Source: Sphingobacterium detergens (GTDB taxonomy: Bacteria > Bacteroidota > Bacteroidia > Sphingobacteriales > Sphingobacteriaceae). Taken from it: a stretch of 64,000 nt of DNA. Numbering within the stretch: the stretch's first letter is position 1; the number at the start of each line of letters is the position of its first letter. The stretch spans positions 496,001 through 560,000 of the forward strand of contig NZ_RAPY01000001.1 in assembly GCF_003610355.1 (NCBI RefSeq). The letters run 5' to 3'. This document shows positions 45,305 to 54,462 of this stretch, one piece after another. Both the position numbers and the translations under genes were made by a program. The notes beneath the pieces are model-generated. The model did no database searches and was not told the origin of the DNA. It saw only the letters and a program-made list of their open reading frames with translations.

Positions 45305-46351
45305 ATGAAAAAGCAGGTGTTTTTTAGTTTAACCTTATGCTTATTGGCAGCTAAGGTATTCGCCCAGACGAAAGTTGTTATACCCACAGCATCCGATAAA
45401 CCCAATCGATACCAACAAGAGCAGATCGATCGCAAATATGGGATGTTTATCCATTTTGGTATAAATACCTTTCACGATCAGGAGTGGACAGACGGGTCAA
45501 AACCCACCAGTTCTTATGCGCCAACAACCATTGATGCAAAACAATGGGTATCTACGGCGAAAGCTGCAGGAATGAAATATATCATATTGGTAAGCAAGCA
45601 TCACGATGGTTTTTGCTTATGGGATAGTAAATATACCAATTACGATGTGGCAAATTCAGCTAACAAGACGAATGTTGTGGAGGCGCTGGCAAAGGAATGC
45701 CGCAAGCAGGGCATCCGTCTGGGACTTTATTATTCCTTGTGGGACCGGAAACAGAATGGGAATGTAAATGACAGAAAAGCGGATAGAGCCTATAATACCT
45801 ATATGCTCAATCAATTGACGGAATTGCTTGATATGACCAAGAAGTATACAGACATCGTCGAACTTTGGTTGGATGGCGGCTGGGAAAAGGAGAATTATAG
45901 ATGGCCCGCACAGGAAATCTATACCTTGGTCAAAAGTAAGGCTCCTCAGTGTCAGGTAGGTATCAATTGGACCATTGGTAGTCCTGAAAATGCGGATAAA
46001 CACGTTGTGCAGCCCAAGGATCAACAGAATTTATTCCCAATACGTTATTTCCCAAGTGACTTCCGTTTAGGTGATCCATATTTGCCAGGTACACCTGATC
46101 CCAAACTCTTTACCGCACAGGGGAATATCTACTACATGCCATTCGAGACAACAGTTGTACTTGGCGAACGCTGGTTTTATAATACAACAGACAAAAAGTA
46201 CAAGACCCTTGCAGAACTGGAAGATATCTACCGGACAGCAACCGCGCAGGATAATATACTGATCCTAAATGTTGGACCCAATAGGGAAGGACGTATCAAA
46301 GAGACAGACGTAGCGTTGCTTCTCCAATTGAAAGAAAAATTAAAATTATAA
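45305..46351 (+). CDS. Alpha-L-fucosidase, GH29, single-domain form
   Basis: This 348-residue secreted enzyme has a signal peptide (AAKVFAQ) and only the GH29 barrel: KYGMFIHFGINTF, SKHHDGFCLWDS, GLYYSLWDR and IVELWLDGGWEK, with D190 as likely nucleophile. It ends DNILILNVGPNREGRIKE and lacks a C-terminal beta-sandwich, like the shorter GH29 subfamily B enzymes that cleave alpha-1,3/1,4 linkages in branched glycans. Membership of the fucose operon supports fucose release. The other GH29 gene in the window is much longer and differs in sequence. Confidence 0.93.
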   Translation: MKKQVFFSLTLCLLAAKVFAQTKVVIPTASDKPNRYQQEQIDRKYGMFIHFGINTFHDQEWTDGSKPTSSYAPTTIDAKQWVSTAKAAGMKYIILVSKHHDGFCLWDSKYTNYDVANSANKTNVVEALAKECRKQGIRLGLYYSLWDRKQNGNVNDRKADRAYNTYMLNQLTELLDMTKKYTDIVELWLDGGWEKENYRWPAQEIYTLVKSKAPQCQVGINWTIGSPENADKHVVQPKDQQNLFPIRYFPSDFRLGDPYLPGTPDPKLFTAQGNIYYMPFETTVVLGERWFYNTTDKKYKTLAELEDIYRTATAQDNILILNVGPNREGRIKETDVALLLQLKEKLKL

Positions 46352-46395
46352 AGCAGAAATACACCTATCCATAGATTATAAAAATTAATAGTAGT

Positions 46396-47616
46396 ATGAT
46401 TACAACGTACGATATCCAGGATCGCCGATTTCCCTTAAATACCGGGGCAGGTAGCGATGCTATCCATAAAGATCCTGTATATTCTTATGCCGTTACCCGC
46501 TTGTTAGATGATAAAGGACGTGTGGGCACTGGCTTGGCATTCACCATAGGTGCGGGAAATGAACTGGTCTGTCAGGCGGCAGCATTTTATGCCGAGCGGC
46601 TCAAAGGAATACCCATCGAAGAGCTGATGGCAAACTTTGGCACAATCTTCAATACACTGAGCAATGAGCAGCAGTTTCGTTGGTTAGGACCGCACAAAGG
46701 TATTGTGCACCTAGCACTGGCGTCGGTGACAAATGCATGTTTTGACTTATGGGCGAAAACGCGGTCTGTTCCACTCTGGAAATTATTGGTTGATCTATCG
46801 CCAGAGGAAATTGTCAATACCCTGGATCTTTCCTATTTGGAGGATGAGCTGACAAAGGAAGAGGCTATTGCGCTGATTGCTGCCAATAGACAGGGCCGTC
46901 AGGAACGAATGAACATCATCGAAAAGGGATATACGGGTTATGATACCTCTGTTGGCTGGTTTAACTATTCAGACGACCAGGTTAGGGAAAACTGTAAACG
47001 GGCTATTGCAAACGGCTTTACAGCCATGAAGCTAAAAGTGGGGAGTGCGGATCCGCTCCGTGACATCAGACGGGCCCATATTGTTCGTGAGGTTGCTGGT
47101 GATCAGGCAACAGTCATGCTGGATGCCAATCAACAATGGACATTACCGCAGGCGCTAGCAATATGTCAGGAGCTCAAGGCAATGAATCCGTTTTGGGTGG
47201 AAGAACCGACACATCCAGATGATATTGTTGCACATAAGATACTGACTGATGCCATTGCGCCTATAAAGGTCGCTATGGGGGAACATGTCCCTAACCGGAT
47301 TTTATTCAAAAACTACCTCCAGTTGGGGGCTGCAGGTTTTGTACAGGTAGATGCAGTCCGTGTCGGGGGGGTGAGCGAATTTATTGCGGTCAGTTTACTC
47401 TGTCGTAAATATGGTATCCCTGTTGTACCGCATGTAGGGGATATGGGACAACTGCACCAGCACCTGGTGTTGTTTAATCACATTAGTCTTGGGCATGAAG
47501 CCCTGTTTCTTGAACATATTCCACATCTCAAATCTCACTTTGTACATCCTGTAGTCATCGAAAATGGTGTTTATCGGACACCGATGGAAGCTGGAAGTAG
47601 TTGTGACTTAATCTAA
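46396..47616 (+). CDS. L-fuconate dehydratase (enolase superfamily)
   Basis: This 406-residue cytoplasmic enzyme dehydrates L-fuconate to 2-keto-3-deoxy-L-fuconate. It has the mandelate-racemase/enolase signature K212-L-K214 (FTAMKLKVG), metal ligands D243 (MLDANQQW), E269 (WVEEPTHPDD) and E296 (AMGEHVPN), and the D319/H346 dyad (QVDAVRVGG, VPHVGDMGQLHQHL). N-terminal LNTGAGSDAIHKDPVYSYAV is typical of fuconate dehydratases. It follows the fucosidase by 44 bases and is 9 bases from the symporter, so the operon assignment is strong. Confidence 0.93.
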   Translation: MITTYDIQDRRFPLNTGAGSDAIHKDPVYSYAVTRLLDDKGRVGTGLAFTIGAGNELVCQAAAFYAERLKGIPIEELMANFGTIFNTLSNEQQFRWLGPHKGIVHLALASVTNACFDLWAKTRSVPLWKLLVDLSPEEIVNTLDLSYLEDELTKEEAIALIAANRQGRQERMNIIEKGYTGYDTSVGWFNYSDDQVRENCKRAIANGFTAMKLKVGSADPLRDIRRAHIVREVAGDQATVMLDANQQWTLPQALAICQELKAMNPFWVEEPTHPDDIVAHKILTDAIAPIKVAMGEHVPNRILFKNYLQLGAAGFVQVDAVRVGGVSEFIAVSLLCRKYGIPVVPHVGDMGQLHQHLVLFNHISLGHEALFLEHIPHLKSHFVHPVVIENGVYRTPMEAGSSCDLI

Positions 47617-47625
47617 AATTAGCTT

Positions 47626-49263
47626 ATGTTAGGAAATATAGATTTGAGTATCGCAGTAGCTTATATTGCATTGATTTTGATTGTCGGTATCCGCGCCGGT
47701 ATCGGCAGTAAGAGAAATACAGGGACGGCCGAAGGTTATTTTCTCGCCGGCAAAAGCTTGCGGTGGCCAGCAATCGGATTAGCACTCTTTGCGACAAATA
47801 TATCCACTGTACACTTGGTAAGTCTTGCGCAAAGTGGATTTGATACGGGTTTGCTTAATGGAAACTTTGAATGGATGGCCGCATTTACTTTGGTCTTATT
47901 GGCTTTGTTTTTTGTACCGTTCTACCTCAAGTCCGGTGTGGCAACGCTCCCAGATTTCCTGGAAAAAAGGTATGACCGTTCCAGTAGAGATTGGTTGACG
48001 TTTATTTCCATTATATCTGCCATAGTGATCCATATCGCCTTTTCCATGCTGGCAGGAGGTATCGTGTTAAAGACCCTGTTCGGGATTAATATGTATTTGA
48101 GTATTACAGTGATATGTGTTATTACCGGAATCTATACTATCCTTGGTGGGTTACGTGCGGTAGTTGTTACGGAATCCATTCAGACCATTGTATTATTAGC
48201 CGGTGCATTTATCATCAGTTTTGCAGCATTCGATCGCATGGGTGGGTGGATACCGATGAAAGATGTACTGATCGCTGAAGGTGGACTCGACCGGTTGTCC
48301 ATGCTCCGTGGCGCTGATGACAGCAGTGGCATGCCCTGGTATGCGGTGTTCTTTGGTTATCCGATTCTGGGGATTTGGTATTGGTGCGCGGATCAGACGA
48401 TTGTCCAACGTGTACTGGGGGCGAAGGATGAGAACCATGGTCGTGTGGGCGCACTGTTCTGCGGTTTTCTGAAAATTTTGCCCGTATTTATTTTTGTATT
48501 GCCCGGGTTATTCGCTTACACCCTTTTTAAGAGTGGGCATCTTGATCTAAGTAGTCTGGGCTTGGACGCTGCAGGCCATGTGAATTCCAAAGGAATATAC
48601 ACGCTGATGATCACGCAGCTGTTGCCTTCTGGCCTGATCGGGATCCTTGTGGCGGCTTTGTTGTCCGGGCTGATGAGTCAGATTTCCGGTGCGCTTAATT
48701 CGATTTCCACGATGGTTAGTTACGACATTTTTAAGCAACGGAAGCCACAGGCCTCGGATAAGCAGCTTATCCGTATCGGGAAAATATCCGCTGTGATCGC
48801 GATGGCTTTTTCGCTGGCTCTACTGCCACTACTGGACAGATATGAGAGTATTTTTAATGGGATCAACGACGTGATCGCCCATATTGCGCCTCCCATAACC
48901 TGTGTATTCCTCTTAGGCGTCTTCTGGCGGAAAGCTTCGGCGGTATCGGCTAAATTGACCCTCTGGATTGGATCTTTTTTGGGTATGGGGGTCTTTATTC
49001 TGAATAAGGTCCTGCCAGATTCCTGGATCGGACAAACTCCATTTATGATGATGGCATTCTACCTTTTCTTGACCTGTATGATCATTCAGATTATCTTATC
49101 ATATTGGTATCCGGTACAACACAACGCGGAAAGCGAACAGCTCTATTGGAAGAGTCCATTGGAGCCACTTCGTGGGGCCGCATGGAAAGGAATCGGGAAT
49201 TACCGCGTTTTATCGGGACTATTGTTGGCTATTGTCACAATTTTATACATAATTTTCAGGTAA
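47626..49263 (+). CDS. Sodium/sugar symporter (SLC5/SSS family), probable L-fucose importer
   Basis: This 545-residue inner-membrane protein has about 14 helices and SSS-family blocks: GTAEGYFLAGKSLRWPAIG, ISTVHLVSLAQSGFDTG, the Na+-site helix GLMSQISGALNSISTMVSYD and ILGIWYWCADQTIVQRVLGAKD. It resembles SglT-type sugar transporters. Placement directly behind L-fuconate dehydratase (9-base gap) suggests the cargo is L-fucose. A short non-coding gap of 60 bases separates it from the SDR gene. Confidence 0.92.
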   Translation: MLGNIDLSIAVAYIALILIVGIRAGIGSKRNTGTAEGYFLAGKSLRWPAIGLALFATNISTVHLVSLAQSGFDTGLLNGNFEWMAAFTLVLLALFFVPFYLKSGVATLPDFLEKRYDRSSRDWLTFISIISAIVIHIAFSMLAGGIVLKTLFGINMYLSITVICVITGIYTILGGLRAVVVTESIQTIVLLAGAFIISFAAFDRMGGWIPMKDVLIAEGGLDRLSMLRGADDSSGMPWYAVFFGYPILGIWYWCADQTIVQRVLGAKDENHGRVGALFCGFLKILPVFIFVLPGLFAYTLFKSGHLDLSSLGLDAAGHVNSKGIYTLMITQLLPSGLIGILVAALLSGLMSQISGALNSISTMVSYDIFKQRKPQASDKQLIRIGKISAVIAMAFSLALLPLLDRYESIFNGINDVIAHIAPPITCVFLLGVFWRKASAVSAKLTLWIGSFLGMGVFILNKVLPDSWIGQTPFMMMAFYLFLTCMIIQIILSYWYPVQHNAESEQLYWKSPLEPLRGAAWKGIGNYRVLSGLLLAIVTILYIIFR

Positions 49264-49323
49264 GAAGTTACTTGTCGTATTTTAGATCTTAGAATTAATT
49301 GAATAAGCTTTTATAGATTTATC

Positions 49324-50094
49324 GTGAATAGATTGAAGGATAAAGTGATATTAATCAGTGGTGGTACTGCTGGAATCGGTTTGGCATGTGCGCAGGCCTA
49401 TGCAAAGGCTGGGGCCCAAGTTGTTTTTATCGGCCTTGATCAGGCCTCCGTTGCTGCTACAGGCGAATTATTGGGTGCTCCACATCTGGGTATCTGTGCT
49501 GATTTCTCCCAGGAGGAGGATGTGAAGGCAGCGATAGACCAAACAGTTGCAACCTTTGGGCGATTAGATGCCATTCACAACAACGCTGGTCTTGCGAGTC
49601 CATCAAAGCCATTGCATGACACCACGGAGCAGGAATGGACCAGATTGTTCGATGTCAATGTAAAAAGTATTTTGTTGACAACACGATATGGTTTTCCTCA
49701 CTTGAAAGCCTCAAGAGGATGTATATTAAATACAAGTAGTCTGGTGGCGGAAATTGGCCAGGAAAACCATGCTGCTTATGCCGCAACAAAAGGGGCTGTC
49801 AATGCCCTGACCAAATCAATGGCAATAGATTACGCAGCATTGGGGATCAGGGTGAATTCTGTCATGCCTGCAGCGGTGATGACGCCTATGCTTCAGCAAT
49901 GGGCTTTGGAGCAACCAGAGCCGGAACAGGTATTTGGTTTTCTAAAAGATATCCACCTCTTGGGTTATTGCCCAGAAGGGGATGTAATCGCGGATACCTG
50001 CCTGTTTTTATTGTCAGACAGCGCTCGGTTTATTACCGGGGTGAACCTGCCTGTGAGTGGCGGTGCCGAGCTTGGCTACCGTCGGAATAGCTAG
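49324..50094 (+). CDS. SDR dehydrogenase, probable 2-keto-3-deoxy-L-fuconate (or L-fucose) dehydrogenase
   Basis: This 256-residue Rossmann-fold oxidoreductase has the nucleotide motif SGGTAGIG, the NNAGLASPSK segment, catalytic Ser in LNTSSLVAEIG and the Y-x3-K motif in AAYAATKGAVNALTKSMA. It begins with GTG at 49324. In non-phosphorylative L-fucose pathways an SDR oxidises 2-keto-3-deoxy-L-fuconate to the 2,4-diketo acid, and another can oxidise L-fucose itself; the sequence alone does not decide. Position after fuconate dehydratase favours the former. Confidence 0.85.
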   Translation: MNRLKDKVILISGGTAGIGLACAQAYAKAGAQVVFIGLDQASVAATGELLGAPHLGICADFSQEEDVKAAIDQTVATFGRLDAIHNNAGLASPSKPLHDTTEQEWTRLFDVNVKSILLTTRYGFPHLKASRGCILNTSSLVAEIGQENHAAYAATKGAVNALTKSMAIDYAALGIRVNSVMPAAVMTPMLQQWALEQPEPEQVFGFLKDIHLLGYCPEGDVIADTCLFLLSDSARFITGVNLPVSGGAELGYRRNS

Positions 50095-50183
50095 GAGATT
50101 ATTGATAAATAGCGAACTAATTTCAAATTATATAGTATATTTGGCGCGCAGATAAATCACTGCCAATATTTAATACATCAATC

Positions 50184-51353
50184 ATGAGCCAAAAGTTTAC
50201 ATACAATACCCGATTTCCTGCTGTTGAAGACTTGAGAAAACAGGCAAAGAAAAGAATTCCAAAATTTGCGTTTGACTATTTAATAGGCGGTTGCAATGAA
50301 GAGCTGAATCTTGCCAGAAATGAAAATGATTTTGACAATATCTTATTAAAGCCGCAATATCTTCAGACGAGTGGGGAAATTGATATGTCTGTAGAACTTT
50401 TTGGTCGCCATTACAGTGCGCCATTTGGTGTTTCGCCAATTGGTTTACAGGGCTTGATGTGGCCCAATGCTCCAGAAATTCTAGCAAAAGCCGCTGCAGA
50501 AAATGATATCCCTTATATATTGAGTACCGTATCGACAAGTAGTATTGAACGTATTGCTGAGGTGTCACAAGGTAAAGCTTGGTTTCAGCTTTATCATCCT
50601 ACAGAAAATAAGCTGCGCGATGATATCCTGCGACGTCTGAAAGAGGTAGAATGTCCTGTGCTTGTTGTTCTGGTCGATGTTCCTGCTTTTGGACTTCGGT
50701 ACAAAGAGATTAAAAGTGGATTGTCTATGCCACCAAAGATGAACATCGCTAATATCTTACAGACGTTTGCTTGTCCTACCTGGGGAATTGAAACACTTAG
50801 ACATGGTATTCCATCTTTTGCAACCTTAAAGCCTTATATGGAGAAAGGCCTGGATCTAGCGCAGCTGGGACAATTTATGAACAGAACGTTTACCGGTAAA
50901 GTAGATGTTGAAAAGATCAAAGCCATTCGGGATTTATGGAAGGGACCTTTGGTGTTAAAAGGAATTGCGACAGATGAGGATATGCAGGCCGCTATTGCAT
51001 TGGGCGTGGATGGTGTTATCGTCTCTAATCATGGTGGAAGACAGCTTGATGCCAGTGAATCATCCATTAATTCATTGATTCATCTGGCAGCCAATCCAGA
51101 TTATAAAAGCAAAATCAAGATTATGTTGGATGGTGGTATTCGTTCTGGAGTAGACCTTGCCCGTGCACATGCTGTGGGATCTGAATTTAACTTCATGGGG
51201 CGACCATTTATGTACGGCGTAGGTGCCCTGGGGAATGCCGGCGGTGAACATACCATCAATATGTTCAAAGCACATTTATTTCAGGTGATGAAACAACTGA
51301 GCATCTCGAAGATTGACGAGTTTCCAAAACGTTTACAGAAGATATTATCGTAA
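50184..51353 (+). CDS. FMN-dependent alpha-hydroxy-acid dehydrogenase (L-lactate dehydrogenase-like)
   Basis: This 389-residue protein has the FMN-dependent 2-hydroxy-acid oxidase/dehydrogenase fold: FAFDYLIGGCNEELNLARNE at the start, SPIGLQGLMWPNAPEI, STSSIERIAEV, VLKGIATDEDMQAAIALGVDGVIVSNHGGRQLDA with the catalytic His-Gly-Gly-Arg, and IMLDGGIRSGVDLARA. The cleavage of 2,4-diketo-3-deoxy-L-fuconate yields pyruvate and L-lactate, so an L-lactate-oxidising enzyme at the end of a fucose operon makes sense. Substrate remains inferred. A hairpin terminator lies 22 bases downstream. Confidence 0.9.
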   Translation: MSQKFTYNTRFPAVEDLRKQAKKRIPKFAFDYLIGGCNEELNLARNENDFDNILLKPQYLQTSGEIDMSVELFGRHYSAPFGVSPIGLQGLMWPNAPEILAKAAAENDIPYILSTVSTSSIERIAEVSQGKAWFQLYHPTENKLRDDILRRLKEVECPVLVVLVDVPAFGLRYKEIKSGLSMPPKMNIANILQTFACPTWGIETLRHGIPSFATLKPYMEKGLDLAQLGQFMNRTFTGKVDVEKIKAIRDLWKGPLVLKGIATDEDMQAAIALGVDGVIVSNHGGRQLDASESSINSLIHLAANPDYKSKIKIMLDGGIRSGVDLARAHAVGSEFNFMGRPFMYGVGALGNAGGEHTINMFKAHLFQVMKQLSISKIDEFPKRLQKILS

Positions 51354-51374
51354 TATTACCATAATAGAAGTAAA

Positions 51375-51418
51375 AAAGCCGTATTAAACACAACTATTGC
51401 TGTGCGTAATACGGCTTT
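51375..51418. terminator. Bidirectional terminator between fucose operon and fimbrillin operon
   Basis: AAAGCCGTATTA (51375-51386) pairs with TAATACGGCTTT (51407-51418). The minus-strand reading is followed by six further T, fitting the end of the 55-codon ORF message; the plus reading has a shorter T-run. Confidence 0.8.
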
Positions 51419-51443
51419 ATGCATACTGATTCTGTGGCGCTTG

Positions 51444-51611
51444 TTACCAGTCTATTGTTCTATTGTCATTGTCGCCAAGACCCCATTGTTCGTTGACTTG
51501 TCCGTTGGAATCTTCGGGTCTAGCAGTTGCTGAACCGGCTGCGATACCTTGCTCGAGTTCGATCTGGTACGCCTTAACCTCCGGTGCGATATAAGCTATT
51601 TTCTTTTTCAT
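51444..51611 (-). CDS. 55-residue small protein, downstream partner of the fimbrillin-like gene
   Basis: An ATG at 51611 opens a 55-codon frame ending with TAA at 51444. The peptide begins MKKKIAYIAPEVKAYQIELE, then EQGIAAGSATARPEDSNG, and ends with QVNEQWGLGDNDNRTIDW. It lacks a signal peptide but has a basic start, a short amphipathic stretch, an alanine/glycine turn and an acidic aromatic tail. Similar-looking short MKKK...P...ELE.G.A.G proteins occur in Bacteroidota, in my recollection, without known function. It lies 62 bases after the fimbrillin stop on the same strand and just before a terminator, so the two genes probably share an operon. It is below the usual length cutoff for annotation. 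Confidence 0.8.
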   Translation of the reverse strand: MKKKIAYIAPEVKAYQIELEQGIAAGSATARPEDSNGQVNEQWGLGDNDNRTIDW

Positions 51612-51673
51612 AGTCTTTTATTTATTGTATTATATTTGATAAATCTGTTCTTATTTTTTTTAGCTATAAGTTC

Positions 51674-53290
51674 TTAGCTACAAGGTATTTTCTTCTTTCC
51701 TGCACCTACACCTTTAATGATCGTACGACCATCAACAAGTTGAGTTACTTTTACAGTATTGCTCTGTGTGCTTCCCCAAGGGAAGGTATTGAAGGAATTA
51801 CCATTGTTCAATACAAGCTCATATAAAGGTCCACCATTGACTTTACTACCGAACATAGTCACTTTACCTGTTCTGCTGATCACGAGTTTGATCAACGGAT
51901 TTGCTGCAGTTCCTTGCATATTATAGACTTGAGCAATTTTTTTATTTGTTTCTACATCATTGCCTGCATATTTACTTCCGTCTAGGAACTGGATATTTTG
52001 TGCTGAAGATGCGCCAACTTCAAACTGGATTTCATTTTTTGCCAGCTTCACGCCATTAATTTCCATATTGAAAGCATTGTCCAGCTCGGTGATATCAAAC
52101 ACAAATCCATAATCTGCTGCAGGAGCGTTGAAATTTCTGGAGATCGTGGTTCCGCTTGGATAAAATACGCCATCAATACGGATTCCAGTTTTACCGTTAA
52201 CGACCACCGCTGGATAGCTCCAGTTTAATCCATTACTGGTCACATCTTGTGTACAGGTTTTGAAATTAAGCTTGAGGTCATATTTCTGTCCAGGATTGAT
52301 CTTTACATTTGGAATGGTAACATTTGATTTGGTTTCACCATCAATAGTCAGGCTTCCAAGTTTAAGTGTTCCAGTACTTGTTGCTGGGTGGATCAATAGG
52401 GAAGGAGTGCTGACAACTGTACGTAGTCCAATACCCAAAGCCGGAAACTGTGCTTGCACACCCGCGTCGTTCAATCCGTTGTATGTAAGTGCTTCATCCG
52501 AAAGTTTTAAGTTGGCCGATGTATGACTTGGTTTAAACACGGCATTTTCAAGTTTGGTGATGGCTCCCGTCATGTTGGCATCCATTGTCAAAGTGGTGAT
52601 AATCTGACTGAAGCGGTGTTTCAACACAACATCTAGGTTGTTAACGCCTTTGTTTACTTTCAGCGTGTTCGCGAAATACATCAGGTCTCCACTGATATTA
52701 TTGAGGCTTGCTGAGGATAAAGTACTTTGATTGCTAATATTAGGTACTGTACTTGTGCTATTTGTTGAATAAGCAACAAATGTATAGGTTTTTCCAGCAT
52801 CAAGAACAATCCCCTCTGCTGCGGCTTCTCCACCATAGCTATAGGTCTTTTCAGTCACGTAATTCCCTTGGCTATCATAGACAACTACTTTATATTTAAC
52901 ATCTTTGTCCAGTTTTTTCTCAGTTACTTGCGTTGTCGTTGTTGCTTTGGCACCCGATGAGGCCACCAATCCTTTATTGACAGCGGTAGCTGAGCTATTT
53001 GTCAATACAACATCAATGGAAGAACTATTGCCAAAAGGAACAGTCATCTCCTGTACTTCGGAAGCAGTGCTCGCAGTAGAGGCTTTTGAAGATCCTTGCT
53101 TTTGACCGACAGCGTTAATTTCGTTCTCACCATAGGCCTCGACCCCCTGAAGATTGATCTTGACCAGAGTTTCCTCGGTTAAGGGGATGGTTTCGCCACT
53201 CTTTTTACAAGAGTAGATACTTGAAGCAACCAGCATAATGCATCCCAGCATTAATACATTTTTAAGGTTGGGGTAATTTTTCGTTTTCAT
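51674..53290 (-). CDS. Fimbrillin family (Mfa/FimA-like) surface lipoprotein
   Basis: This 538-residue protein has a lipobox (VASSIYSCKKS) and then a serine/threonine/alanine-rich beta protein. The N-half fits fimbrillin pattern: VTVPF-like strand EMTVPFGNSSSIDVVLTN, YKVVVYDSQGNYVTEKTYSYGG, GKTYTFVAYSTNS, LKHRFSQIITTLTMDANM and KINPGQKYDLKLNFK. Fimbrillins form type V pili built by donor-strand exchange after lipoprotein processing; a stand-alone one may be a surface adhesin or stalk subunit. ATG 53290 gives the cleanest signal; ATG 53302 is possible. No usher or separate tip gene was seen nearby, but a 55-codon ORF follows. Confidence 0.85.
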   Translation of the reverse strand: MKTKNYPNLKNVLMLGCIMLVASSIYSCKKSGETIPLTEETLVKINLQGVEAYGENEINAVGQKQGSSKASTASTASEVQEMTVPFGNSSSIDVVLTNSSATAVNKGLVASSGAKATTTTQVTEKKLDKDVKYKVVVYDSQGNYVTEKTYSYGGEAAAEGIVLDAGKTYTFVAYSTNSTSTVPNISNQSTLSSASLNNISGDLMYFANTLKVNKGVNNLDVVLKHRFSQIITTLTMDANMTGAITKLENAVFKPSHTSANLKLSDEALTYNGLNDAGVQAQFPALGIGLRTVVSTPSLLIHPATSTGTLKLGSLTIDGETKSNVTIPNVKINPGQKYDLKLNFKTCTQDVTSNGLNWSYPAVVVNGKTGIRIDGVFYPSGTTISRNFNAPAADYGFVFDITELDNAFNMEINGVKLAKNEIQFEVGASSAQNIQFLDGSKYAGNDVETNKKIAQVYNMQGTAANPLIKLVISRTGKVTMFGSKVNGGPLYELVLNNGNSFNTFPWGSTQSNTVKVTQLVDGRTIIKGVGAGKKKIPCS

Positions 53291-53982
53291 GTAAGTAGAC
53301 ATTTTAATTTTACTTGTTTCTTAGTGTTTTTGATTGATTTGTACTTGTGTGATTTTTTACTTTTTATTTATAGAGTTACTATTTAAGTGTATTATCATTT
53401 TTGTTTTTTTTTGATCAGTGTTGAAATTTATTGGTGCAATTATATATATAGCTTTCTGTTTAATCATTATGATTTTCATTAAGTAATTTTTCCTGTAGTG
53501 AAAGTTCTACAAACAAGCATTGGTGTTTAAACGTTGATTTTAAGTGCTTTGATGGCGGTTATCTACTGTTTTATTTATAATTCTATTGGGTTAATATTTT
53601 CCCTTTGGTTAATATTGGGTTTGTGTGGGAATATCTGACGGAATGGGCTATGATGATAGGAAGTCTGCTATTATGGCACAGTTTTCGTGTGAACTATTTA
53701 TATGACCGGGTAAATACGGTATTCGTTATTAAGGAATGTTGCCTGTGTACGTCAATTTGGACTAAGCGTAAGCTTGGACTACAGCGTTAGTGAGACAGGG
53801 CAATATGCAGTTGAATGTTTTAGAAACTTAATAGTCGATCCCTATATAGAAGATTGCTAGCAATAGGTACAGGGAGATAGGGACAGGAGGGTGTTGCAAT
53901 CGCAATTAATATTGTACGCTAACAAGGCGATGTTATTATAAAAGAATAAATTTTTGAAATATTTTTCTAAATTTGTATAACA
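53291..53982. other. 692-base intergenic region upstream of fimbrillin and metal operons
   Basis: Very T-rich between 53300 and 53620. An imperfect 17-base tandem repeat starting TTGGACTA lies at 53757-53790. A 61-codon plus-strand frame (53605-53790) has no family feature and is not called. A -7-like TAAATTTG at 53968-53975 lies seven bases before the ATG of the next gene. Promoters of both divergent operons must be here. Confidence 0.45.
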
Positions 53983-54312
53983 ATGAGGGTAATTGTTTTC
54001 ATATTGATCACCTATATCTTGGGACTTTCCTTTGTCCCATGCAGTGATGCGAATATTCGCAGCGAGGTGACAGCCATGGAAACACAATTCAATGAACCTC
54101 ATAATCATAGTGAAGATACCACCGATGCTTGTTCTATTTTTTGTTATTGCAACTGTTGTAGCGGAAATATTACAGCCTTCGAATATCAGTTACCAAAAAT
54201 TGAAGGTATCCCGATTTCAATTTATTTTGATAATCGGATGCCGGTTCTCAATACACCTATTCTATCTAACTACTTCGGAACTATCTGGCAGCCGCCTAAG
54301 GTAGATGCTTAA
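53983..54312 (+). CDS. DUF6660 family Cys-rich small exported protein
   Basis: This 109-residue protein has an N-terminal hydrophobic signal (VFILITYILGLSFVPCSD) and a cysteine cluster CSIFCYCNCCSG near residues 50-61, with two His before it (EPHNHSEDTTDAC). The Cys/His pattern suggests metal binding in the periplasm. Such proteins are frequently found upstream of CusA-type efflux pumps in Bacteroidota; the name DUF6660 is from memory and fairly likely. It is the first gene of the metal efflux operon, 150 bases before the RND gene. Confidence 0.8.
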   Translation: MRVIVFILITYILGLSFVPCSDANIRSEVTAMETQFNEPHNHSEDTTDACSIFCYCNCCSGNITAFEYQLPKIEGIPISIYFDNRMPVLNTPILSNYFGTIWQPPKVDA

Positions 54313-54462
54313 CGATAACTTTTTATAGCCGTACGCAAACATTATTAAGGAATTTTGCTTTTCTAATTAATGTTGGCCATCGGTGTGTAGCTGTAACTTT
54401 TGAGGTTACAGGGAAATAAGATATTCTATATATCTATTATTTAAGCATTAATCAAGCATATT

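Noticed and set aside
53605..53790. 61-codon plus-strand ORF in the fimbrillin/metal gap
   Set aside because: No family features, lies in a T-rich and repeat-bearing region, and is not in a plausible operon.
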